The notes below the pieces were generated by a model. That model saw only the letters and a program-made list of their open reading frames with translations, ran no database searches and was not told where the DNA came from. Below, one piece after another: positions 1 to 5,234 of a DNA stretch of 5,234 nt. Source of the stretch: an uncultured Anaerococcus sp. (GTDB taxonomy: Bacteria; Bacillota_A; Clostridia; Tissierellales; Peptoniphilaceae); the NCBI GenBank assembly GCA_945916625.1, contig CAMEGY010000080.1, forward strand, positions 1-5,234, in the 5' to 3' direction. The position numbers and the translations under genes were made by a program. Every line of letters begins with the position of its first letter. The stretch's first letter is position 1.

Positions 1-15
1 CTTACAAAGCTGAGT

Positions 16-38
16 ATGCGAGTCAATTAGTACTCACC
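16..38. repeat. Direct repeat copy 1 of the toxin-antitoxin locus (antisense RNA side)
   Basis: This copy reads ATGCGAGTCA, 7 variable bases, then CTCACC. The same two blocks with the same 7-base spacing occur at 162-184. The copy lies inside the proposed antisense RNA, directly before the shared terminator. Confidence 0.85.
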
Positions 39-73
39 AAAAAAAGACACTAGGTACGAACTAGTGTCTTTTT
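39..73. terminator. Bidirectional terminator shared by the toxin mRNA and antisense RNA
   Basis: The perfect 8-bp stem GACACTAG (46-53) and CTAGTGTC (61-68) encloses a 7-base loop. An A-run (39-45) lies on the left and a T-run (69-73) on the right, so a U-tract follows the hairpin on either strand. It sits just after the toxin stop codon. Read as toxin mRNA, the loop is UUCGUAC, which contains the YUNR U-turn sequence UUCG. Loops of this type start kissing contacts in antisense systems. Confidence 0.85.
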
Positions 74-76
74 GAT

Positions 77-172
77 TTACTTGTTGTAGATGTCTAAATA
101 CTTTTTTACAAAAAGTAAAATTAACCCTACAAACAAGGGGAAATAGAAATTTTCCCAAAAAATGCGAGTCAT
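77..172 (-). CDS. Fst-like type I toxin, 31-aa membrane peptide
   Basis: The 31-residue peptide begins MTRIFWENFY and has a hydrophobic core, FPLFVGLILLFV (residues 11-22), followed by a charged tail KKYLD (23-27). The order P-[IL]-F-V-G-L-[VI]-L, a basic residue, then L-D is the pattern I recall for the Fst toxin of Enterococcus pAD1 and its chromosomal relatives. Those peptides insert in the membrane and damage the cell when overproduced. A very strong site, GGAGGTGA, ends 7 bases before the ATG. The gene context supports the call: convergent antisense RNA, shared bidirectional terminator, and a direct repeat spanning the ribosome site and start codon. What is seen is the ORF, motif and layout; toxicity is inferred. 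A different small membrane peptide is possible but would not explain the repeats. Confidence 0.8.
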   Translation of the reverse strand: MTRIFWENFYFPLFVGLILLFVKKYLDIYNK

Positions 173-184
173 CTAAGGCTCACC
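162..184. repeat. Direct repeat copy 2, overlapping the toxin ribosome site and start codon
   Basis: This copy again has ATGCGAGTCA (162-171), a 7-base spacer and CTCACC (179-184). Read on the minus strand the blocks are GGTGAG, which is part of the Shine-Dalgarno, and TGACTCGCAT, which covers the last two bases of the start codon and codons 2-3. The arms 179-183 and 164-168 can also pair within the mRNA (GUGAG with CUCGC, one G-U pair), putting the start codon in the loop. Confidence 0.82.
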
Positions 185-189
185 TCCCT

Positions 190-217
190 CCACCTAATAA
201 AAATAAGTGTTAGGCAA
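190..217 (-). promoter_or_regulatory. 5' UTR helix upstream of the toxin ribosome site
   Basis: In the toxin transcript CCTAA (210-214) pairs with TTAGG (193-197). G-U wobbles extend the stem to about 8 pairs (190-197 with 210-217), with a 12-base loop. It lies close to the expected 5' end, as the upstream helix of pAD1 RNA I does, where it stabilises the mRNA. The stem ends one base short of GGAGGTGA (182-189). Confidence 0.5.
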
Positions 218-221
218 CTTT

Positions 222-261
222 AATATATCATATTAAATAGTCTATGAGGGACTCTAATCAA
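222..261 (-). promoter_or_regulatory. Probable promoter of the toxin mRNA
   Basis: On the minus strand TTGATT (256-261) is followed after 18 bp by TTTAAT (232-237). TATGAT (227-232) and TATATT (222-227) are alternative -10 hexamers without an equally good -35. Any of these starts transcription a few bases before the UTR helix, giving a toxin mRNA of roughly 180-190 nt ending at the shared terminator. The exact hexamers cannot be settled by eye. Confidence 0.45.
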
Positions 262-270
262 AAAAATGTT

Positions 271-323
271 TGAAAAGAAAAACTGCCAGGTAATGATGTT
301 AAGATCAATTATCCTGGCAGTTT
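271..323 (-). terminator. Terminator of xpt
   Basis: An 11-bp perfect stem joins 280-290 and 313-323 (core CTGCCAGG with CCTGGCAG). It starts four bases past the xpt stop codon and is followed on the minus strand by the T-rich run TTTTTCTTTTC. The inner TAAT and ATTA bases can extend the stem past a bulge. It separates xpt from the toxin promoter. T-rich bases also follow on the plus strand, so it may work both ways. Confidence 0.85.
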
Positions 324-327
324 ATTT

Positions 328-903
328 TTATTCTTCTACAAAAGTGATTTCTCCATCTTCTAATTTGGAAATTCTTGCAAGTGAGTAGATATCAATATCC
401 ATTTCTTCTATGAGTTGTCTACCTTCGCTAAAAGATTTCTCAATTACAATACCAAGACCTGCTGGATTTGCCCCTGCTTGTCTTACGATTGCAATCATGC
501 CCTTGGCAGCTTGGCCGTTGGCCAAAAAGTCATCGATCATTAGAATGTTTTCACCTTCTTTGAGGAAGTCTTTTGAAACGATTAGCTCGTTTGTAACTTG
601 TTTGGTAAATGAATATACACTTGAGTGGTAATAATTTTCACCAGTTGTAAGTGATTGCTTTTTTCTGGCAAATACACAGTCAACCTCAAGCTCTAGGGCT
701 GTAGCAAGGGCTGGCGCTATACCAGAAGATTCAACAGTTAGGACCTTGTCTATTTTTTTATCTCTAAAATAGTTTGCAAACTCTATTCCCATTTTATGTA
801 TCAATTTAGAGTCTATTTGTTGGTTTAAGAAAGAGTCAACCTTCAAAATATTAGGTCCAATAACAATACCATCTTTGAGAATTCTCTCTTCTAGTTCTCT
901 CAT
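328..903 (-). CDS. xpt: Xanthine phosphoribosyltransferase
   Basis: This cytoplasmic purine-salvage enzyme transfers phosphoribose from PRPP to xanthine, giving XMP for GMP synthesis. At 191 residues it is close to the 194 of Bacillus subtilis Xpt, and it aligns along its whole length. Shared segments are LKVDSFLNQQID (20-31), VESSGIAPA (57-65), SVYSFTKQ (95-102), the type I PRPP-binding loop ILMIDDFLANGQAAKG (120-135) with the Asp124-Asp125 pair, and GIGIVIEKSF-like residues 149-158. Two ATGs are adjacent at 904-906 and 901-903. AAGGAG lies only 2 bases from the first but 5 from the second, and the family N-terminus also fits the second, so 903 is chosen. The gene is single, with its own promoter and terminator. 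No xanthine permease gene (pbuX) lies beside it in the window. Confidence 0.96.
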   Translation of the reverse strand: MRELEERILKDGIVIGPNILKVDSFLNQQIDSKLIHKMGIEFANYFRDKKIDKVLTVESSGIAPALATALELEVDCVFARKKQSLTTGENYYHSSVYSFTKQVTNELIVSKDFLKEGENILMIDDFLANGQAAKGMIAIVRQAGANPAGLGIVIEKSFSEGRQLIEEMDIDIYSLARISKLEDGEITFVEE

Positions 904-948
904 CATATCTCCTTCTATATTTAATATTTATATCAATTACTTTACATG

Positions 949-977
949 ATTATAATCTTTAAGGAGTTAATAGTCAA
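949..977 (-). promoter_or_regulatory. Promoter of xpt
   Basis: On the minus strand TTGACT (972-977), a 17-bp spacer and a perfect TATAAT (949-954) form a strong sigma-A type promoter. Transcription should start near 942, leaving a leader of about 40 bases. That is too short for a purine riboswitch, and no conserved purine-aptamer core was seen. Confidence 0.85.
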
Positions 978-990
978 TAAAAATTCATTA

Positions 991-1040
991 TGATAGATTT
1001 TGAAAGGTTTTGATTGACTTTGAACGAAATTGACGTTATA
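991..1040. promoter_or_regulatory. Putative FruR operator: five direct-repeat decamers in 10-bp phase
   Basis: Consecutive decamers begin TGATAG, TGAAAG, TGATTG, TGAACG and TGACGT at 991, 1001, 1011, 1021 and 1031. The first four fit TGANNG, and most are preceded by TT. The array covers the fru -35 and spacer, so bound protein should block transcription of fruR itself, and it starts 13 bp beyond the xpt -35. Many DeoR-family regulators bind tandem direct repeats about one helical turn apart. Assignment to FruR is inferred from position. A smaller inverted repeat, AACG (1023-1026) and CGTT (1034-1037), lies within it. Confidence 0.6.
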
Positions 1041-1042
1041 AT
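1014..1042 (+). promoter_or_regulatory. Promoter of the fruRKA operon
   Basis: TTGACT (1014-1019), a 17-bp spacer and a perfect TATAAT (1037-1042) match the sigma-A consensus closely. Six bases separate the -10 from the ATG at 1049, so the expected first transcribed base is the A of the start codon. Confidence 0.88.
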
Positions 1043-1048
1043 ATTAAC

Positions 1049-1744
1049 ATGATACTAGAAAAAAGACTCGAAATTATTTTAGATACACTCGAAAAAGAAG
1101 AGGCAGTATCAAATAAAATCCTGACAGACAAGCTTAAAGTCAGTGAATCAACCTTGAGGCGAGACTTATCCTATCTTCAAGAAATGGGTAAGATTACGAG
1201 AGTCCACGGAGGGGCTGTTTTAAATAATATTGCTGCAAGTGAAATCAATTTCACTGATAATCAAAAAAGACAGCTTAAGGAAAAATCAATAATAGGGAAA
1301 AAAGCTTGTGGCCTTATAAAGGATGCTAAGTTTATCTACCTCGATGCTGGTTCTACCTGCCATGAAGTGATTAAATTTCTTAATAATAGCAGGGATATCA
1401 CAATTGTCACTAACGGCCTTATGCATGTGGATGATTTGATCAAAAAAAATATCAAAGCTGTGCTTTTAGAAGGTGAAATAAAGCCATCTACTAAGGTTAC
1501 TACAGGTATAAGAACTTTAGAATCCATATCAAAATATAATTTTGACCTAGCCTTTATCGGGGCAAATGGTTTTGATGCAAAAGCCTATTATACGGCTGAT
1601 CCTAATGAGGCTGTAGTTAAGTCAAAGGCTATAGAAAACTCAACCAGAGCCTATATTTTAGCAGATAGGTCTAAGGAGAATGTCAAATATTTTCAGACTA
1701 TAGCCACAAGAGATGAGATAAAACTTATTACGGAGGAAGAATGA
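1049..1744 (+). CDS. fruR: DeoR-family transcriptional regulator of the fructose operon
   Basis: The protein has 231 residues, slightly under the usual 240-255. Residues 1-57 form the DeoR winged helix-turn-helix, with VSESTLRRDL (31-40) as recognition helix and RVHGGA (51-56) as wing. The rest is the sugar-phosphate sensing fold: LDAGST (98-103), VTNGL (120-124), GEIKP (142-146), FIGANGF (169-175), DPNEA (184-188) and ADRSKEN (205-211) match family positions. In this operon it is expected to repress fru transcription until fructose-1-phosphate binds; the ligand is inferred from context. The ATG at 1049 is the only start that keeps the full DNA-binding domain. A stop at 1031-1033 excludes upstream starts, and no Shine-Dalgarno is present, which suggests leaderless translation. 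Its TGA overlaps the fruK ATG (ATGA). Confidence 0.92.
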   Translation: MILEKRLEIILDTLEKEEAVSNKILTDKLKVSESTLRRDLSYLQEMGKITRVHGGAVLNNIAASEINFTDNQKRQLKEKSIIGKKACGLIKDAKFIYLDAGSTCHEVIKFLNNSRDITIVTNGLMHVDDLIKKNIKAVLLEGEIKPSTKVTTGIRTLESISKYNFDLAFIGANGFDAKAYYTADPNEAVVKSKAIENSTRAYILADRSKENVKYFQTIATRDEIKLITEEE

Positions 1745-2646
1745 TTTATACAATTACAACCAATCCTGCCATTGACTACATCTTAAGATTTGATAAATTC
1801 GAAGATGGGGGCACAATCAGGGCCACAGATGACGAAAAATACCCTGGTGGAAAGGGGATTATGGCAAGTAAAATCCTCAAAAATCTAGGTCAAAAGTCAG
1901 TTAACCTTGGTTTTGTTGGAGGCTTTATAGGTGAATATATAGCAAATTCTATAAAAGACTTGGGCCTTGATGAAAATTTTGTAAGAATTAAGGAAAATTC
2001 AAGGATTAATGTCAAACTCAAATACGATAAGGAAACAGAAATCAATGCCAAAGGGCCGGAGATTACTAAAGAAGAAGTAGAGATGTTTTTTGATAGTCTA
2101 AGAGATATTAAGAAGGATGACATCATCGTTATTTCAGGATCCTTGCCATATTCGCTAGATTCTGATTTTTATAAAAAAGTTATAGAAAAAACTGGAGCCA
2201 AGTTTACAATCGACATTGCCGATAAGAGACTTTTAGATTATCTAGCCTATAAACCACTCCTTGTAAAGCCTAATGAAAAAGAGCTTGGGCATATCTTTGA
2301 AACTGAAATAAATGAAGATAATCTTATAGAATATGCAAGGAAATTAAATGACCTAGGTGCACAAAATGTTATTGTATCCCTAGGTGCAAAAGGATCTGTT
2401 TTTGTAGATGAAAAGTACGTTTTTAGGGCAAAATCGATTGATGGAAAGCTTGTAAATTCTGTTGGAGCAGGTGATTCTATGGTGGGCGGTTTTGTCTACG
2501 GGATTGTAAATGCTTTTGAAAAAATTGATGCCTACAAACTTGCCGCAGCTTGTGGTTCTGCAACAGCCTTCAGCCCAGATATTGCAAGTAGGGAGATGAT
2601 AAATCAAATATTAAATAAAGTAGAGGTGGAAAAAATTGGAAATTAG
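1741..2646 (+). CDS. fruK: 1-phosphofructokinase
   Basis: This PfkB/ribokinase-family kinase phosphorylates fructose-1-phosphate with ATP to fructose-1,6-bisphosphate, feeding imported fructose into glycolysis. At 301 residues it has the usual length. The N-terminus ITTNPAIDY (4-12) is typical of 1-phosphofructokinase and tagatose-6-phosphate kinase. PfkB signature 1 is PGGKGIMASKILKNLG (35-50), GP occurs at 105-106, and ISGSLP (131-136) and VKPNEKEL (175-182) are present. Signature 2, VNSVGAGDSMVGGF (238-251), carries the catalytic-base Asp245. Placement between a DeoR regulator and a fructose permease favours 1-phosphofructokinase over the tagatose enzyme. CGGAGG lies 5 bases before the ATG, and the start overlaps the fruR stop by 4 bases, so translation is probably coupled. 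Confidence 0.95.
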   Translation: MIYTITTNPAIDYILRFDKFEDGGTIRATDDEKYPGGKGIMASKILKNLGQKSVNLGFVGGFIGEYIANSIKDLGLDENFVRIKENSRINVKLKYDKETEINAKGPEITKEEVEMFFDSLRDIKKDDIIVISGSLPYSLDSDFYKKVIEKTGAKFTIDIADKRLLDYLAYKPLLVKPNEKELGHIFETEINEDNLIEYARKLNDLGAQNVIVSLGAKGSVFVDEKYVFRAKSIDGKLVNSVGAGDSMVGGFVYGIVNAFEKIDAYKLAAACGSATAFSPDIASREMINQILNKVEVEKIGN

Positions 2647-4516
2647 AGATTTACTGAAAAAAGAACTGATTGTCTTAGACCTTAAGGCAAATAGTAAGGA
2701 AGAAGCGATTACTGAAATTGCAGATAAGTTTTATGAAAAAGGTTTTGTAAAAAGTGCAGATGATTTTGCTGCGGGCCTAAGGGCAAGGGAAGCCCAAGGA
2801 TCTACAGCCCTAGGGGAGTCAGTTGCAATCCCTCATAGCAAGAATGAAACTGTAATTGAACCTGCAGTATTATTTGCTAGGAAAAAATCTGGACTTGACT
2901 ATGATGCCCTAGATGGGATGCCAACAGAGATCTTCTTTGCAATAGCAGCTCCAGATGGAGAAAATAACCTCCACGTTGCAACCCTTGCAGAGCTTTCAAA
3001 GATGATAATGAGAGATGGTTTTATTGACGATTTAAAGAAAATCGAAAAAGAAGATGACCTATATTCTGTAATTGAAAGATACACAGAAAAACCAAAAGCA
3101 GATACAAAACAAGAAGAAAAATCAGAAGCAAAATCAGATATAAACTTACTTGCAGTTACAGCTTGTCCTAATGGTATAGCCCACACCTACATGGCCCAAG
3201 AAGCTTTAGAAAAAGCTGCTAAGGCAAGGGGAGTTAAGATCAAGGTTGAAACCAACGGATCAGACGGGATCAAAAACAGACTTAGCCAAGCTGAAATTGA
3301 AAAAGCTGATGCCATTATAATTACTGCTGACAAAAAGGTTGAAACAGCAAGATTTAATGGCAAAAAGCTAATCCAAAGACCAGTTTCTGATGGTATAAGG
3401 AAGGCTGATGAGCTTATAGATAGGGCAATCAAAGGCGAAGCAAATATCTACCACGAAGAAGGCGGAGGGGATCACACCTATAACGAAGAAAAGCAATCAA
3501 TCGGACAAAAAATCTATGGAGACTTGATGAATGGTATTAGCCACATGCTTCCATTTGTAATCGGTGGCGGTATCCTACTTGCAATCTCCTTCCTATTTGA
3601 AAGATTTATGGGAGATGAATCCACAGTATTTAGCTTCTTAAACGGACTTGGGGGAGATGCTTTTAGCTTTTTAATCCCAATACTTGCAGGATATATTTCA
3701 TACTCTATAGCTGACAGGCCAGGGCTTATGCCTGGTATGGTTGCAGGCCTTATGGCAAGCCGTGGAGCAGGCTTTATTGGTGGTTTGATTGGTGGTTTTG
3801 TGGCTGGTTTCGTTGTAAACTTTATCAAAAAAGTTACAAGAAAGCTGCCAAAATCTATTGAAGGTCTTAAACCAATGCTAATTTATCCTGTATTAGGACT
3901 TTTAATTGTGGGAGCAATCATGTTCTTTGTGGTTGACCCAATATTTACAGGAGTAAATAGCTTTATAAATAACTGGCTAATGAGCCTATCTGGCACAAAT
4001 ATGGTCCTACTTGGAGCCTTACTTGCAGCCATGATGGCTATCGATATGGGCGGTCCAGTAAATAAGGCAGCCTATGCTTTTGCAATCGGAGCTTTCACAG
4101 ATACTGGAATTGGAACCTTTATGGCAGCAGTAATGGTAGGCGGCATGGTACCACCAATTGCAATTGCCATAGCAACAACATTTTTCAAAAACAAATTTAA
4201 CGAAGAACAAAAGAAAACAACAATTACAAACTATATCCTAGGTGCATCATTCATAACAGAAGGGGCAATCCCATTTGCGGCAGCTGAGCCACAAACAGTA
4301 CTTCCATCATGCGTAGTAGGATCTGCTATTGCAGGAGCGATTGTAGGCTACTTTGGAGTAAGCGCACCAGCCCCACACGGAGGAATCTTTATCCTACCAG
4401 CTATGGGAAGTTTAAATCAAGCCCTCTTATTTGTAGGAGCGGTAGTAATTGGCGCAATTATCGGTGGTCTAATCTTTGGTACAATCAAGAAAAAGCCAGA
4501 AGATATCTTAGGATAA
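2636..4516 (+). CDS. fruA: PTS fructose transporter, fused IIABC component
   Basis: This membrane permease imports fructose and phosphorylates it to fructose-1-phosphate with phosphate from PEP via EI and HPr. It has 626 residues in three domains. IIA (1-150) has the phospho-accepting His67 in AIPHSKN. A Lys/Glu-rich linker (151-169) follows. IIB (170-270) has Cys177 in VTACPNGIAHTYMAQEAL; the residue after Cys-Pro is Asn where Thr is common. IIC (about 290-615) is strongly hydrophobic with multiple membrane segments and the substrate-site motif ITEGAIPFAAAEP (540-552). The start is TTG, 11 bases inside fruK, chosen because GAGGTGG lies 6 bases upstream and the IIA domain begins here; no ATG would give a full IIA. 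No EI or HPr gene is present, as expected, since those are shared and encoded elsewhere. Confidence 0.96.
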   Translation: MEIRDLLKKELIVLDLKANSKEEAITEIADKFYEKGFVKSADDFAAGLRAREAQGSTALGESVAIPHSKNETVIEPAVLFARKKSGLDYDALDGMPTEIFFAIAAPDGENNLHVATLAELSKMIMRDGFIDDLKKIEKEDDLYSVIERYTEKPKADTKQEEKSEAKSDINLLAVTACPNGIAHTYMAQEALEKAAKARGVKIKVETNGSDGIKNRLSQAEIEKADAIIITADKKVETARFNGKKLIQRPVSDGIRKADELIDRAIKGEANIYHEEGGGDHTYNEEKQSIGQKIYGDLMNGISHMLPFVIGGGILLAISFLFERFMGDESTVFSFLNGLGGDAFSFLIPILAGYISYSIADRPGLMPGMVAGLMASRGAGFIGGLIGGFVAGFVVNFIKKVTRKLPKSIEGLKPMLIYPVLGLLIVGAIMFFVVDPIFTGVNSFINNWLMSLSGTNMVLLGALLAAMMAIDMGGPVNKAAYAFAIGAFTDTGIGTFMAAVMVGGMVPPIAIAIATTFFKNKFNEEQKKTTITNYILGASFITEGAIPFAAAEPQTVLPSCVVGSAIAGAIVGYFGVSAPAPHGGIFILPAMGSLNQALLFVGAVVIGAIIGGLIFGTIKKKPEDILG

Positions 4517-4530
4517 AATAAAAAATTAAA

Positions 4531-4562
4531 ATATCAGGAGCTAAGTCTTCTGATATTTTTTT
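4531..4562 (+). terminator. Terminator of the fru operon
   Basis: ATATCAGGAG (4531-4540) pairs with CTTCTGATAT (4547-4556), a 10-bp stem with one G-U pair and a 6-base loop, followed by a T-run to 4562. It begins 14 bases after the fruA stop codon. Confidence 0.88.
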
Positions 4563-4575
4563 GCCTAAAATATAG

Positions 4576-4620
4576 TATAATTTAAACTTAAGTAACAATA
4601 TTATTAAAATAGGGAGAGAT
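4576..4620 (+). promoter_or_regulatory. Weak promoter candidate and ribosome site of the GH13 remnant
   Basis: TATAAT stands at 4576-4581 but no convincing -35 lies 16-18 bp upstream, where the fru terminator T-run is. A second possible -10, TATTAT, is at 4599-4604. A good ribosome site, AGGGAGAG (4611-4618), precedes the ATG at 4622. Confidence 0.35.
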
Positions 4621-4621
4621 T

Positions 4622-5234
4622 ATGAATAAAGCAGGAGTTTTACATTTGGATGTGAGAGAAAAAGGATACGAATCAGAATTTTATGACTGGTTTTTTATAG
4701 ATGGAGATGTGGTAGATATAGAAAAAATAACTACGTGACTTTCGCCTACGTTTATAACATGCCAAAGCTTGATATTTCAAAGAAAAAGTCCAAGACTATT
4801 TGATCAAAATCGGCAAATATTAGATAGAAGAATTTGATATAGACGAATGGAGGCTTGATGTTTCTGATGAAGTAAGCCACGATTTTTGGAAGAGATTTAG
4901 GAAAGAAATAAAGGCTAGCAAGAAAGAGTGTGTCATAATAGGTGAAAATTGGCACAATGCTGAAAGTTTTCTTAGGGGAGATGAGTTTGACTCAGTAATG
5001 AACTACACCTTTACAAATACCGCTCTTGATTATCTCAAGGGGGATATTTCTGCTAAAAAAGCAAGCCAAAATCAAAATATGGTTCTTATGAGAAATAGGG
5101 ATGCGGTAAACAGGGTGATGATGAACTTCCTATATACTCACGATACACCAAGCTTTATTACTGAAATAGATGGAGATAGGGATAAATTCGTAGTGGCCCT
5201 AGCCATGAGTATAGTCTATATGGGAGCAAATTCT
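4622..5234 (+). pseudogene. Degraded GH13 alpha-glucan hydrolase (neopullulanase/cyclomaltodextrinase type), continues past window
   Basis: The ATG opens only 38 codons, ending at TGA 4736-4738. Codons 1-9 (MNKAGVLHL) resemble the N-terminus of this family, but the next residues, DVREKGYESEFYDWFFIDGD, belong deep in the catalytic barrel, so some 200 or more codons appear lost near 4646-4651. Similarity then changes frame at the A-run 4722-4727 (NNYVTFAYVYNMPKLDIS) and again near 4779-4781 (EKVQDYLIKIGKY). TAG at 4821-4823 replaces the expected Trp, then IEEFDIDEWRLDV continues unbroken to the window edge. The nucleophile Asp (4857-4859) and the acid Glu of GENWH (4944-4946) survive, as does the HDT motif. 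The usual Gly of IDGWRLDV is Glu (4845-4847). An intact enzyme would cleave maltodextrin or cyclodextrin. This copy cannot make it. Confidence 0.85.

Larger units (their letters stand above)
1..73 (+). ncRNA. Putative antisense antitoxin RNA (RNA II of a par/Fst-type locus), 5' end unresolved
   Basis: This small RNA would be transcribed rightward, converging on the toxin gene and ending at the hairpin at 46-68 with its T-run. Its body carries one copy of the split repeat (16-38), so its transcript is complementary to the toxin mRNA over the Shine-Dalgarno and the start codon. It can also pair with the toxin transcript through the whole shared terminator. Bases 11-16 (TGAGTA) and 31-36 (TACTCA) form a 6-bp stem that displays the ATGCGAGTCA element in the loop. 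The characterised pAD1 RNA II has the same plan and is about 65 nt long. The promoter would lie left of base 1, so neither it nor the true 5' end can be seen. The call rests on architecture, not on detected transcription. Confidence 0.66.

Noticed and set aside
280..323. The 11-bp inverted repeat as a mobile-element end or attachment site.
   Set aside because: Its place four bases after the xpt stop and its T-run explain it as a terminator; no transposase or second copy is present.
410..631. Plus-strand open frame of 73 codons inside xpt.
   Set aside because: It is antisense to the conserved PRPP-binding segment of xpt and has no recognisable domain.
907..990. Purine riboswitch upstream of xpt.
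   Set aside because: The leader after the TATAAT at 949-954 is about 40 bases and shows no three-way-junction aptamer core.
991..1048. Catabolite-response (cre) element at the fru promoter.
   Set aside because: No stretch fits the WTGNAARCGNWWWCA pattern; the TGAACG at 1021 lacks the matching right half.
4309..4521. Plus-strand open frame of 70 codons overlapping the fruA 3' end.
   Set aside because: It is an out-of-frame shadow of the conserved IIC domain.
4622..4738. A free-standing 38-codon small protein with its own ribosome site.
   Set aside because: Residues 10-38 match the GH13 barrel, and the same similarity resumes in other frames just after the stop, so it is the front of a broken gene.
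4752..4955. Minus-strand open frame of 67 codons.
   Set aside because: The plus strand here encodes clear GH13 similarity through the catalytic region, and no ribosome site or recognisable family is seen for the minus frame.

Overview
The window is AT-rich and has the codon use, strong AGGAGG-type ribosome sites and TTGACT-17-TATAAT promoters of a low-GC Gram-positive anaerobe. The protein types would fit the Tissierellia/Peptoniphilaceae (for example Anaerococcus), but that placement is inference from general resemblance and was not tested by a search.

Layout from left to right. Positions 1-275 hold no long ORF, yet they contain a compact type I toxin-antitoxin locus of the par/Fst kind. 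A 31-codon membrane-toxin gene lies on the minus strand (77-172). A small antisense RNA runs toward it on the plus strand (about 1-73). The two transcripts share a bidirectional terminator (39-73), and a split direct repeat (16-38 and 162-184) makes the antisense RNA complementary to the toxin Shine-Dalgarno and start codon. Next, on the minus strand, is xpt (328-903), a xanthine phosphoribosyltransferase for purine salvage, with its own terminator (280-323) and promoter (949-977).

The intergenic region 904-1048 carries back-to-back promoters for xpt and for a fructose operon. Between and across them lies a run of five direct-repeat decamers in exact 10-bp phase, a probable operator for the DeoR-family regulator. 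The operon is fruR (1049-1744), fruK (1741-2646) and fruA (2636-4516), tightly overlapping and closed by a terminator (4531-4562). FruA imports fructose as fructose-1-phosphate, FruK converts that to fructose-1,6-bisphosphate, and FruR probably senses the intermediate. The fruR start codon sits where transcription should begin, so this mRNA is probably leaderless.

From 4622 to the right edge lies a decayed GH13 alpha-glucan hydrolase (neopullulanase/cyclomaltodextrinase type). It shows an apparent large internal deletion, two single-base frameshifts and a nonsense codon, and it continues past the window.
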